A stretch of DNA of 38,917 nucleotides from Verrucomicrobiia bacterium. Lineage in GTDB: Bacteria > Verrucomicrobiota > Verrucomicrobiia > Verrucomicrobiales > Akkermansiaceae. The stretch is taken from assembly GCA_030430455.1 (NCBI GenBank), contig JAUIJB010000034.1, positions 1-38,917 of the forward strand, read 5' to 3'. The notes under the pieces are model-generated. The model ran no database searches. It was not told the origin of the DNA and saw nothing but the letters and a program-made list of their open reading frames with translations. The first letter of the stretch is position 1; every line of letters starts with the position of its first letter. Positions 17,631-25,359 of this stretch are shown here, piece by piece. The position numbers were made by a program, and so were the translations under genes.

Positions 17631-17721
17631 GAGGCTCCGGGGAGCCTCGTCCTGCCGGACCGCGCGACCCCGGTCGCGCGCGATCGAGCGCTACCCGGGT
17701 GCGACTGGGGTCGCGCGGTCC
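17631..17721. repeat. Hairpin plus 21-bp inverted repeat downstream of rhaM
   Basis: A perfect GC hairpin (GAGGCTCC-GG-GGAGCCTC, 17631-17648) sits 5 bases after the rhaM stop. It is followed by a larger inverted repeat: 17657-17677 and 17701-17721 pair at 20 of 21 positions with a 23-base loop. No T-run follows either, so neither is a classical rho-independent terminator. The pair resembles the repeat palindromes elsewhere in the window and may mark the end of the rhaM transcript. Confidence 0.6.
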
Positions 17722-17791
17722 GCGGCCGGCGCCCAGGAGGCGAGACTTGCTTGAGAGATTCGGGATGCCCCCGGGTGTATGACTTGCTGGC

Positions 17792-19225
17792 ATGAAGCGA
17801 ATCGTCCTGTCCTTGCTGGCAATCCTCGCCTTGTCCGGCGGCTGCGGCGCGGCGGATGAGGCCCCGGACCGTCCCAACGTCCTGTTCATCATCTCGGATG
17901 ACCTGCGCAACGAGCTCGGATGCTACGGCAGCGGGCTCGCCCGCACGCCGAACCTCGACCAGCTGGCGGGCGAGGGGGTCCGCTTCGACCGGGCCTACTG
18001 CCAGTTCCCGCTGTGCAACCCGTCGCGCAGCTCGATGCTGACCGGCCGCTACCCCGGCACGACCGGGGTCATCGGCAACCGGACCTGGTATGGCGGGAAG
18101 CATCCGGAGTTCGTCAGCCTGCCGCGGTATTTCCGCGAGGCCGGCTACACGACGATCCGCGCCGGCAAGATCTTCCACGGCGGCATCGACGAGCCCGCGG
18201 CATGGAGCGTCGGCGGTGAGGACCGTTGGTTCGGCGAGGGCGCGGCGGAGGCGCCGCCGCCGCGCCGCCAGGCCGAGACCCGCGACGGCCGGCCGCTGAC
18301 CAAGGCGGAGCGCTCGGACCGCTGGATCGTGCTTGAGGGCGATGCCGAGCGCAGCGGCGACCATCGCGTCGCCGACCGCGCGATCCGCCAGCTGAGGGAG
18401 CACCGCGACGGGCGCTTCTTCCTCGCCTGCGGCTTCAGCAAGCCGCACAGCCCGCTGGCGGCGCCGCAGCGCTTCTTCGACATGTGGCAGGTGGAAGACA
18501 TCCCGCTGCCGCCCGACTTCGCCGCCAGGCCGACCGTGCCCGAGGGCTTTCCGGCGGGGTCGATCCGGCCGAAGAACGCGGACCTCTTCATCGGTCGCGA
18601 GGCGAGCGAGACGGAGGCCCGCGAGATGATCCGGGCCTACCTCGCGTCCTCGGCGTGGATGGACTGGAACGTCGGGCGGGTGCTGGCGGAGCTGGACCGG
18701 CTCGGCCTGCGCGACAACACCGTCATCGTGTTCTGGGGCGACCATGGCTACCAGCTGGGCGAGAAGGGCAAGTGGTCGAAGGCCGGGTCGCTGTGGGAGC
18801 AGGGGATCCGCGTGCCCCTGTTCATCGTGGATCCCCGCGCCAGGGGGAATGGCGAGGCCTGCCCGCGGGTGGTCGAGTCGATCGACCTCTACCCGACCCT
18901 GGTCGAGCTCTGCGGCCTGCCGCCGGCACGCGGGGTCGAGGGTCGCAGCCTCAAGCCGCTGCTGGAGGACCCCGACCGGGAGTGGGATCATCCGGCCTTC
19001 AGCGTGTGGAGCGAGGACGGCAAGCACATCACCGGGGTCTCGGTGCGCACGCAGCGCTGGCACTTCGCCGAGTTCTTCGGCCGCGGCCCGGGCAGGATGC
19101 TCACCGAGCCCGCCACCGACCCGCACGAGCTCACCAACCTGGCCGGCCGTCCCGAGCATGCCGAACGCGTGGCTCGCTTCTCGAGGATGGCACGCGAGCA
19201 CGCGGAAGGCTGGCTGCCGGAGTGA
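17792..19225 (+). CDS. Type I sulfatase (iduronate-2-sulfatase-like)
   Basis: A 477-residue S1-family sulfatase. The formylglycine signature is present as LCNPSRSSMLTGRYP with Cys75 as the residue to be modified. The N-terminal metal site is VLFIISDDLR, and the later VFWGDHGYQLGEKGKWSK supplies further metal ligands. KPHSPLAAPQRFFDMW resembles iduronate-2-sulfatase-type enzymes. The N-terminus (MKRIVLSLLAILALSGGCGA) is a signal peptide, possibly a lipoprotein signal with Cys24, although the residues before it only partly fit a lipobox. The enzyme would hydrolyse sulfate esters from a glycan outside the cytoplasm, so its presence hints at a sulfated substrate. The formylglycine-generating enzyme is not in the window. 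It is separated from rhaM by 166 bp holding inverted repeats. Confidence 0.88.
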   Translation: MKRIVLSLLAILALSGGCGAADEAPDRPNVLFIISDDLRNELGCYGSGLARTPNLDQLAGEGVRFDRAYCQFPLCNPSRSSMLTGRYPGTTGVIGNRTWYGGKHPEFVSLPRYFREAGYTTIRAGKIFHGGIDEPAAWSVGGEDRWFGEGAAEAPPPRRQAETRDGRPLTKAERSDRWIVLEGDAERSGDHRVADRAIRQLREHRDGRFFLACGFSKPHSPLAAPQRFFDMWQVEDIPLPPDFAARPTVPEGFPAGSIRPKNADLFIGREASETEAREMIRAYLASSAWMDWNVGRVLAELDRLGLRDNTVIVFWGDHGYQLGEKGKWSKAGSLWEQGIRVPLFIVDPRARGNGEACPRVVESIDLYPTLVELCGLPPARGVEGRSLKPLLEDPDREWDHPAFSVWSEDGKHITGVSVRTQRWHFAEFFGRGPGRMLTEPATDPHELTNLAGRPEHAERVARFSRMAREHAEGWLPE

Positions 19226-19237
19226 TCTGAGCTCCGG

Positions 19238-19310
19238 GAAACAAGCTGGCTCGAAAGGTTCGGACGAAGGAAACCGCAGATGAACGCAGATGATGGGATT
19301 CATCTGTGAA
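19238..19310. repeat. GCAGATG-family dispersed repeat element
   Basis: GAAACAAGCTGGCTC at 19238-19252 is the inverted copy of the border at 6039-6053 (14 of 15 bases). It is followed by ACCGCAGATGAACGCAGATG and then by an opposite-strand CATCTG, giving a hairpin around GATGGGATTCATC. It occupies the gap between the sulfatase stop and the isomerase gene. No gene is seen. Confidence 0.6.
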
Positions 19311-19355
19311 GCGGAGCGAGGCGGAGATGGCGCCCCGGGCCGAATCGGGTCTCAA

Positions 19356-19440
19356 AAGCCCCGGAGGGGCTTCCGACCTCCGACCTCCGCCATCCACCAT
19401 CCACCATCTGACATCTGACCTCCGCCATCCGACCTCCGCC
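19356..19440. repeat. Period-7 repeat array with terminal hairpin
   Basis: A perfect 7-bp stem (AAGCCCC-GGA-GGGGCTT, 19356-19372) is followed directly by about nine 7-bp units of the type CGACCTC, CGCCATC or CACCATC. The remaining bases to 19509 show nothing clear. The array mirrors the one at 28871-29009, in the opposite orientation. Confidence 0.8.
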
Positions 19441-19509
19441 GGGGCCATTGCCGCATGGTCATGGTGCTGGCCGCTTCAGCGAGTCCGGACGGGGCGGCCG
19501 CGGCTGGCC

Positions 19510-20376
19510 TCAGGCCTCGGCGGCCTGCTGCCGGATCTCCTCGAAGGCCTTGCCGACGGTGTCGATTTCCCAGCGGCCCTCGATGCTGATGGTGCCGTCG
19601 TAGCCCTCTTCCCTGAGCACGCGGAAGAAGGGTCGAAAGTCCTGGCCATGGGTGCCCGGGGCCGCGCGGCCCTCCTTCTCGGCGATCTCGAGGTGGACGA
19701 CGACATCCATCGCCTGGCGCAGGTCCGCTGGCGTGTCGCCCATGCAGGCCATGTGGTAGAAGTCGGCCAGCATGCGCACGTTCGGGTGGTCGGTGGCGCG
19801 GACGATCGCCGCGGCCTCGCCGATCCGGTTGATGTAGTTGCACTCGTCGGCGCGCAGCTGCTCGAGCACCACGGTCACGCCGTGCTCCTTCGCCAGCGGC
19901 CCCATCCGCTTGAGCAGCGCGACGAACTGCTCGTCGGCCTGCTCCTTCGGGAATCCGTCGCGAAGCTCCCGCGAGCCGCTGCTGCCGAAGACGATGAAGC
20001 GGCCCCTGGCCTGCTTGAGCCGGCGGAAGCAGGTCTCCGCCCACTCGAGCACCTGGTCATGGGTGGCGTCCTTGCCGACGCAGCGCAGGTGCGGCGGGCG
20101 GATGAAGCTGTTGCAGGCGAGCACGGGCAGGGGCGACTCGGCGAGCTTGGCGAGGTTCTTCCCGAAGGCCTCGTCCGGCTGGTCGGGGACCAGGAAGCGG
20201 CCGGTGCTCTCGGTGAGGAACTCGGCCCCCGCGGCCTTGAGCGCGGCGGCTTTCTCCAGGCCGGAGGCGATGCCCACCGCGCTGAAGCGGAGGGGTTTGC
20301 GTTCCATGGTCATGCCGTGGGCGGAGCCCGCCAGGGTGGCGAGCGCCCCGGCGTGGAGGAAATGGCGTCGGTTCAT
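19510..20376 (-). CDS. Exported TIM-barrel sugar isomerase/epimerase (AP-endonuclease-2-like)
   Basis: A 288-residue protein with a Tat-like signal (MNRRHFLHAGALATLAGSAHG, twin Arg at residues 3-4). It is followed by a xylose-isomerase-like TIM barrel: FSAVGIASGLEKAAALKAAG, RFIVFGSSGSRELRDGFP, VVLEQLRADECNYINRIGEA and LADFYHMACMGDTP. Likely metal ligands are the Glu of VVLEQL, the Asp of LADFYHM, the His in VVHLEIAEKEG and the Glu in ISIEGRWE. Such barrels epimerise or isomerise keto-sugars. It is the third gene of a - strand set after DUF1080 and Gfo/Idh/MocA, spaced by 22 bp, so a shared pathway is likely. The start is the ATG at 20376 because it provides the Tat motif. Confidence 0.8.
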   Translation of the reverse strand: MNRRHFLHAGALATLAGSAHGMTMERKPLRFSAVGIASGLEKAAALKAAGAEFLTESTGRFLVPDQPDEAFGKNLAKLAESPLPVLACNSFIRPPHLRCVGKDATHDQVLEWAETCFRRLKQARGRFIVFGSSGSRELRDGFPKEQADEQFVALLKRMGPLAKEHGVTVVLEQLRADECNYINRIGEAAAIVRATDHPNVRMLADFYHMACMGDTPADLRQAMDVVVHLEIAEKEGRAAPGTHGQDFRPFFRVLREEGYDGTISIEGRWEIDTVGKAFEEIRQQAAEA

Positions 20377-20398
20377 GGCGGTGGTCCCCGGCTGGATC

Positions 20399-21730
20399 TC
20401 AGAGGTGGAAGACCTTGCCGCCGGCGAGGACCTCCTGGTTCTCCTCGTCGAAGGTCACCCGCTGGCCGGTGCGGGCCGCGGCGTTGGCCATGATGGTGGC
20501 GATCGAGTGCGAGTAGCCGGCCTCGACCGGGGCGTGGGTCTCCTTGCGCGAGCGCAGGCACTCGAGCCAGTTGCGCATGTGGGCCAGGGTCATCGGGTCG
20601 GTTCCCGTGTTGGCCGCGGTGGCGGCGCCCTCGCCCTTCAGCTCGTGGCGGTCGAGCAGGTTCGGCTCCATGCCCATGGCGGAGGCGTGGCGCCGACTGA
20701 GCCCGCCGCGGCCGGAGACCTGGCGGGTGTCGAGGTTGAGCTCGCCACCATTGGAGTAGTAGATCTCCTTGATGCCGCCCGCCGCGTTGGTGAAACGCGA
20801 CGAATAGATCACCTGGAAGCCCTTGGAAGGATCGTCGAGCGGGCCGTAGTCGAACACCGCGGTCATGGTGTCAAAGTTGCTGCGGCCGTCCTTCCACAGG
20901 TAGATCCCGCCGTTGGCGCTGACGCTGCGCGGGTGCGGCAGGCCGGTGAACCAGTGGACGGTGTCGATCTGGTGGCACATCCACTGGCCGGGGATGCCCG
21001 AGGAGTAGGGCCAGAACAGGCGGTACTCGAGGAACTTGCGCGGGTCCCAGGCGGCCTTCGGCCGGTTCATCTGGTAGCGCTCCCAGTCGGTGTCGCCCTC
21101 CTTGATCGAGGCGGTCAGGTCCGGCCGGCGCCAGCGTCCCGGCTGGTTGACGTTCCAGGTCATCTCGACGCAGACGATGTCGCCGAAGTCGCCCGACTTC
21201 AGGTAGTCGTTGGCGGCGTGGTAGGCGCCGCCGGAGCGCCGCTGCGAGCCGATCTGGATGATCCGGTCGGAGCCCTTGGCGACCTTCAGCGCGTGGCGGG
21301 CGTCGGCCATGGTCTCGGCGAAGGGCTTCTCGCAGTAGACGTCGCAGCCGGCCTCGACGCCCTCGGCGAGGTGCAGCGCATGCTGGAAGTCGGCGGTCGA
21401 GACGATGACCGCGTCGGGCTTGGCCTTCTCGTAAAGCTCCTCGTTGTTGCGGTAGGTCGGCAGCGCGGCGCCGAGCTCCTTCTCGGACCAGGCCGCGGAC
21501 TCGTCGCGGCGGCGGTTCCAGATGTCGGAGACCCCGACGAGCTCGACGTTGTGGTCCTTGGCGAGCGCCTTGACCGAGGGCCCGAGGGTGTTGCGGAAGC
21601 GGTCGGAGAAGCCGACCACGCCGATGCGGATCCGCTCGTTGGCGCCGGGCACCCGGCCGGCGGCGCGGGCGCTGGTGGCGAGGCCCGCGGCGGCGAGGGT
21701 CGATTGGTGGAGGAAGTCGCGACGTTTCAT
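20399..21730 (-). CDS. Exported Gfo/Idh/MocA-family oxidoreductase
   Basis: A 443-residue protein. The N-terminus MKRRDFLHQSTLAAAGLATS is a Tat-type signal, so a nicotinamide cofactor would have to be bound before export. The Rossmann part has RIRIGVVGFSDRFRNTLG (an unusual Gly-x-x-Gly-Phe-Ser loop), AVIVSTADFQHALHLAEGV and the family motif VYCEKPFAET with its Lys. The C-terminal part has the substrate-domain pattern WMCHQIDTVHWFTGLPHP with candidate catalytic Asp and His. These proteins oxidise or reduce sugars, often at C3. It sits between the DUF1080 gene (57-bp gap holding 10-bp repeats) and the TIM-barrel gene (22-bp gap). The substrate is unknown. Confidence 0.87.
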   Translation of the reverse strand: MKRRDFLHQSTLAAAGLATSARAAGRVPGANERIRIGVVGFSDRFRNTLGPSVKALAKDHNVELVGVSDIWNRRRDESAAWSEKELGAALPTYRNNEELYEKAKPDAVIVSTADFQHALHLAEGVEAGCDVYCEKPFAETMADARHALKVAKGSDRIIQIGSQRRSGGAYHAANDYLKSGDFGDIVCVEMTWNVNQPGRWRRPDLTASIKEGDTDWERYQMNRPKAAWDPRKFLEYRLFWPYSSGIPGQWMCHQIDTVHWFTGLPHPRSVSANGGIYLWKDGRSNFDTMTAVFDYGPLDDPSKGFQVIYSSRFTNAAGGIKEIYYSNGGELNLDTRQVSGRGGLSRRHASAMGMEPNLLDRHELKGEGAATAANTGTDPMTLAHMRNWLECLRSRKETHAPVEAGYSHSIATIMANAAARTGQRVTFDEENQEVLAGGKVFHL

Positions 21731-21747
21731 GGATGGCTTGCTGGACG

Positions 21748-21777
21748 TGTTGGGAGTTGTTGGGACTTGTTGGAATT
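21748..21777. repeat. Three tandem 10-bp repeats in an operon spacer
   Basis: TGTTGGGAGT, TGTTGGGACT and TGTTGGAATT follow one another in the 57-bp spacer between the DUF1080 stop and the oxidoreductase start. Like the 11-bp array before kdgK, the period is near one helical turn and the array lies in the leader of the downstream gene. Confidence 0.8.
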
Positions 21778-21787
21778 GGGGAAGGCT

Positions 21788-23179
21788 TCAGGGCTGCAGC
21801 GGGCGGACCTTGATGCTGCGGAAGTGGACCTCGTTGCCGTGGTCCTGGAGCAGGATGCGGCCCTCGTCGGCGAGGCCGAAGTTCTCCAGCTCGGCGTACT
21901 TGCTGCGCTCGACCATGGCCTTGAAGGCGGGGGAGCCGCGCTCGTAGTCGACCACCTTGACGCCGTTGAGCCAGTGCTCGACGTGGTCCGACGGCGGGAC
22001 GACGAGGCGGGCGTGCTGCCACTCGCCGACGACCGGGACGATCCCGCGGCCCCGGGTGTCCTTGCGCGACGGGATCAGGTCGTAGAGCGAGCCGAGCGTG
22101 CGGTTGCCGGCGGCGCCGAGCTTGGCGTCCGGGTGGCGCTCGTCGTCGAGGATCTGGAACTCGAGCCCGTAGGCCGAGCCACCGCCGGGGTCGACCTCCT
22201 CGGTGACGACGTACTTGATGCCGCTGTTGGCGCCGGGGGTGAGCTGGAACTCGACTTGGAACTCGAAGTCGGCGTAGGCGTCCGCGGTGACGATGTCGCC
22301 GCCGTGCTCGGCCTCGCCCCCGCCGGACTCGGCGACGATCAGTTCGCCGTCCTCGATCCGCCAGCCGAACTCCGGGAAGGCCTCCTGGTGCGCGCCGCGC
22401 CAGCCGTCGGTCGTTTTGCCGTCCCAGGCCAGCCTCCAGCCCTGGGCCTCCTCGGCCGGGGAGAGGTGGTTCGGGATCAGGTTGCGCACGAACAGCCCGT
22501 CGTGCGGCGCGGGCGTGAGCTCGTCGGTCTGGATGCGGATGTTGCGCCAGTGGATCTTGCGGCCGGCCTCCGACTCCCGGCCGATCGAGTGGACCTGAAG
22601 GGCGATCAGTCCCTCCTTCGTCCGGTCGTCGACGACGTGGGCCACCGGAATGCCGTTGACCCAGGTGCGCAGCGAGTTGCCGATGGCCTCGATGCGAACG
22701 AGGTTCCAGCGGCCCTGCTGGTAGACCGACCGGGCCCGTGGATTGAGCGTGAGCGGGTAGAGCCAGCCACGACGGGCCTCGTCGTAGATGCCACCGGTCC
22801 AGGCCCGCTCGGAGGGGTCGATCTCGCACTGGTAGCCGTGGACCCGGCCGTTGTCGATGGCCGGGTCGCTGATGCTGCGGAACTGGATCCCGCTGTTGCT
22901 CGGGCCGCCGCTCTGCATCACCTCGAGCTCGAGGATGAAGTCGCCGAAGGCGTCCTCGTGGGCGAGGAAACTGTTCGGGGTTCCGGTGGCGGTGGTGCCG
23001 ACGATGGCACCGTCGACGACCGTGTAGGGCGCCGAGCCGTTGACGACCTTCCAGCCATCGAGGTCGCTGCCGTTGAACAACGGGCGCCACTCGCCGGCGT
23101 GGGCGGTGGCGACGAGACCGGCGAGCGCGAGGGGCCCGACCCGCAAGGGCCGGATTCCTGATTGAAATAGGGGCATCAT
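21788..23179 (-). CDS. Exported tandem DUF1080 (3-keto-glycoside hydrolase/lyase-like) protein
   Basis: A 463-residue protein with a signal peptide (MMPLFQSGIRPLRVGPLALA, cleavage near ATAHAGEW) and two DUF1080 jelly-roll domains. The first spans about residues 30-215 (EWRPLFNGSDLDGWKVVNG, NSGIQFRSISDP, GYQCEIDPSERAWTGGIYDE). The second spans about 245-460 (GWRLAWDGKTTDGWRGAHQE, GANSGIKYVV, GLEFQILDDERHPDAKLG). DUF1080 proteins have been linked to cleavage of 3-keto-glycosides made by Gfo/Idh/MocA oxidoreductases; that is family knowledge from memory, not shown here. I chose the ATG at 23179; one farther upstream would spoil the signal peptide. It is the first gene of a three-gene - strand set and diverges from the uxaE-like gene. 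Confidence 0.85.
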   Translation of the reverse strand: MMPLFQSGIRPLRVGPLALAGLVATAHAGEWRPLFNGSDLDGWKVVNGSAPYTVVDGAIVGTTATGTPNSFLAHEDAFGDFILELEVMQSGGPSNSGIQFRSISDPAIDNGRVHGYQCEIDPSERAWTGGIYDEARRGWLYPLTLNPRARSVYQQGRWNLVRIEAIGNSLRTWVNGIPVAHVVDDRTKEGLIALQVHSIGRESEAGRKIHWRNIRIQTDELTPAPHDGLFVRNLIPNHLSPAEEAQGWRLAWDGKTTDGWRGAHQEAFPEFGWRIEDGELIVAESGGGEAEHGGDIVTADAYADFEFQVEFQLTPGANSGIKYVVTEEVDPGGGSAYGLEFQILDDERHPDAKLGAAGNRTLGSLYDLIPSRKDTRGRGIVPVVGEWQHARLVVPPSDHVEHWLNGVKVVDYERGSPAFKAMVERSKYAELENFGLADEGRILLQDHGNEVHFRSIKVRPLQP

Positions 23180-23342
23180 GGATTGGTTTTCTGGAAGTCG
23201 AGCGACGGATTCGAACATGGAAGCCCGGTGACCATCAACCATGCGTTGTGGGGATGACGTCGATTGGTGGACCCGGCTACGCCCGCTTACGAACGGCGGG
23301 TCCGCGCCTTTTCAGTCGTCTCAGCGACGGGTGCCCTCAAAT

Positions 23343-23401
23343 GGGTTCGGGCGGGCGGACCATCGTGGGTTCGGGCGGGCGGACCATCGTGGGTTCGGGG
23401 G
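23343..23401. repeat. 24-bp direct repeats in the divergent gap
   Basis: The gap 23180-23481 has no gene. It holds two perfect, adjacent 24-bp units (23343-23366 and 23367-23390) and a third partial one from 23391, each beginning GGGTTCGGG and ending ATCGT. Upstream there is a small inverted repeat (GACCCG at 23268 and CGGGTC near 23300). The array lies 80-140 bp before the uxaE-like start and about 165 bp before the DUF1080 start, so it could serve either promoter. Confidence 0.8.
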
Positions 23402-23481
23402 TGGACCGTCGCGTGTTGTCGGGCTGGGGTCTCGACAGCTGCGCGCGGATGGCCGAACCAAGGGGCCGACCAACGTCATCC

Positions 23482-25359
23482 ATGAGCGCGATCAACGACT
23501 TTCTCCTCAGCAACGACCTGCGAATTGCCCACAACCCCTGCGTCAGCCCCGACTTCTGCCTCGACTGGGACGGCCTGGCCGCCGACCTGAAGGCCGCCAA
23601 GGGCATCACCGAGTACCCCGCGAGCTCGGTGCCGACCGCCGACGGCGAGTGGACGGTCGCGGAGAACGAGCGGGGCGACCACGCCTGGATCCTGAAGCCG
23701 GCCGACGGCGGCAAGGGCGGCGATGCGCTCTCCGGTGACTCGGTCGGGCTCGACGACGGCCGCATCGCCTTCCCGGCGAGTTTCCAGCACCTGCTGGAGA
23801 TGAAGAACGCGATCCAGGGTCACGACGCCGGGGCCACGGTCTTCCCGACCGCCACCGAGCAGCTCGGCAAGTCGACCATCGGGGTGGGCGCGCGCTTCAC
23901 CACGCTCCACTGGCCGGGGGTCGACTGGGCGATGGCGCAGCTCGGCACCGGCCTGACCGCCAACCAGAACAGCATCCCGCGCGAGCTCGTCTACGACGTC
24001 GACGTGATGCTCGCCGACAAGCTGGCCAAGGTTCCCTTTCCCTTCATCGGCACCGACGTCCCCGAGGGCCACCAGGGGCAGAGCGTCGAGGGCATGAGCC
24101 ACGGCTGCGTGATGGCCAAGCTCAAGACCGGCTTCCACAAGCGCCGGATCGCCTGGAGCTTCAATGCCGACCACCAGCCGATCGGCGGGTGGTACGACGA
24201 GCGCGAGGACCAGCTCGTGCAGGGCTGCCTGCTGGCTTCCTACATCACCTTCGACCTGTCGCCGGAGCTCTCGGTCACCGAGGTGCCCGCCGAGGCCGGG
24301 GAGCGGGCCGCCTACGTGGCGAAGGAGATCGACGCCGACCTGGTCGCCAGGGTGAAGGACCGCGTGGCCTCGACCGGCCTCGAGCTCAACGAGGCGGAGT
24401 TCAACGAGCTGCTGTGCCGCGTGTGGCCGTCGATGCGGAAGATGAAGGTCCGCGACGGCAAGTACCGTGCGATCCGCGAGAAGCACTTCACGACCGAGGT
24501 CGGCTGCGGCTACCTGCGCGAGTTGTCGATCGACGAGCTGCCGGGCCTGACCACGCCGGAGACCACCGCGATCATGCTGGCGATGTGCGAGGCGATGGAG
24601 ATGCCGGTCGACTTCGTCGCCCCGGCCTTCGGCTTCCAGAAGAACATGCCCTATCCCGACAATGACGAGCTGCAGGCGATGATCGAGCGCCAGTGGCGGG
24701 TTTGCAAGGTGTTCGGGGTGAGCATCGGCTTCCACTCCGGCTCCGGCAAGTCGGCCGAGAACTACCGCATCATGGGCGAGGTCACCGGCAGCCAGCTCGA
24801 GATCAAGACCAGCGGGCGCTACACCTACGAGATGGGCAAGGCGCTGTTCGCCTCGCGGGACGCCGGCGACCAGAAGCTGTGGCGGGACTGGTATGACTTC
24901 ACCCTCGAGCTCGCGGTTTCCGGCGCCTTCGCCGAGAGCGAGACCGAGCAGTCGATGGCGCGGACCTTCATCCGCGAGTCGCTGGCCACGGCCGGCGCGG
25001 ACGAGCCCGCCGACCTGTTCGACTCGGCCGCGCGTTGCAAGGAGGTCCTGCAGGGGCTCGAGCCGGACCCCGAGTTCATGTTCTGGTTCGAGTACAACTT
25101 CCTCTTCGTCCTCGCCGCGGACGGCAGGACCGAGAAGTCGGCGCTCGGCGACCACTCGCCGGCCGGCTACCGCCAGCGCGAGCGATTTTATTCGATAAGT
25201 GACGAGGGCCGGCTTCGTTTTGCAGCCAATGTCGCCAGCTACATCATCTTCCTCTGCGAAACCACGGGGGTGGCCCCGGCGGAAAGCTGCGCTGCCGCGC
25301 GCAGCAAGCTCGAGGGCTACCGGGACTTCAGTGCCTTCCTTGCGGACATTGCCGGATAG
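23482..25359 (+). CDS. uxaE: Tagaturonate epimerase-like protein (UxaE family)
   Basis: A 625-residue cytosolic protein without a signal. Near residue 414 it has SIGFHSGSGKSAENYRIMG and, shortly after, LEIKTSGRYTYEMGKAL. These resemble the metal- and substrate-binding blocks of UxaE, which interconverts D-tagaturonate and D-fructuronate and replaces the reductive UxaB step in some bacteria. Further family-like strings are GVDWAMAQLGTGLTANQNSI and the late FMFWFEYNFLFVLAADGR. It is longer than the roughly 480-residue Thermotoga enzyme as I remember it, so it may be a distinct subgroup. kdgK in the same window fits a galacturonate route. The start is the ATG at 23482. Its last 29 bases overlap the start of the next gene. 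A general uronate or sugar isomerase is the alternative. Confidence 0.65.
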   Translation: MSAINDFLLSNDLRIAHNPCVSPDFCLDWDGLAADLKAAKGITEYPASSVPTADGEWTVAENERGDHAWILKPADGGKGGDALSGDSVGLDDGRIAFPASFQHLLEMKNAIQGHDAGATVFPTATEQLGKSTIGVGARFTTLHWPGVDWAMAQLGTGLTANQNSIPRELVYDVDVMLADKLAKVPFPFIGTDVPEGHQGQSVEGMSHGCVMAKLKTGFHKRRIAWSFNADHQPIGGWYDEREDQLVQGCLLASYITFDLSPELSVTEVPAEAGERAAYVAKEIDADLVARVKDRVASTGLELNEAEFNELLCRVWPSMRKMKVRDGKYRAIREKHFTTEVGCGYLRELSIDELPGLTTPETTAIMLAMCEAMEMPVDFVAPAFGFQKNMPYPDNDELQAMIERQWRVCKVFGVSIGFHSGSGKSAENYRIMGEVTGSQLEIKTSGRYTYEMGKALFASRDAGDQKLWRDWYDFTLELAVSGAFAESETEQSMARTFIRESLATAGADEPADLFDSAARCKEVLQGLEPDPEFMFWFEYNFLFVLAADGRTEKSALGDHSPAGYRQRERFYSISDEGRLRFAANVASYIIFLCETTGVAPAESCAAARSKLEGYRDFSAFLADIAG

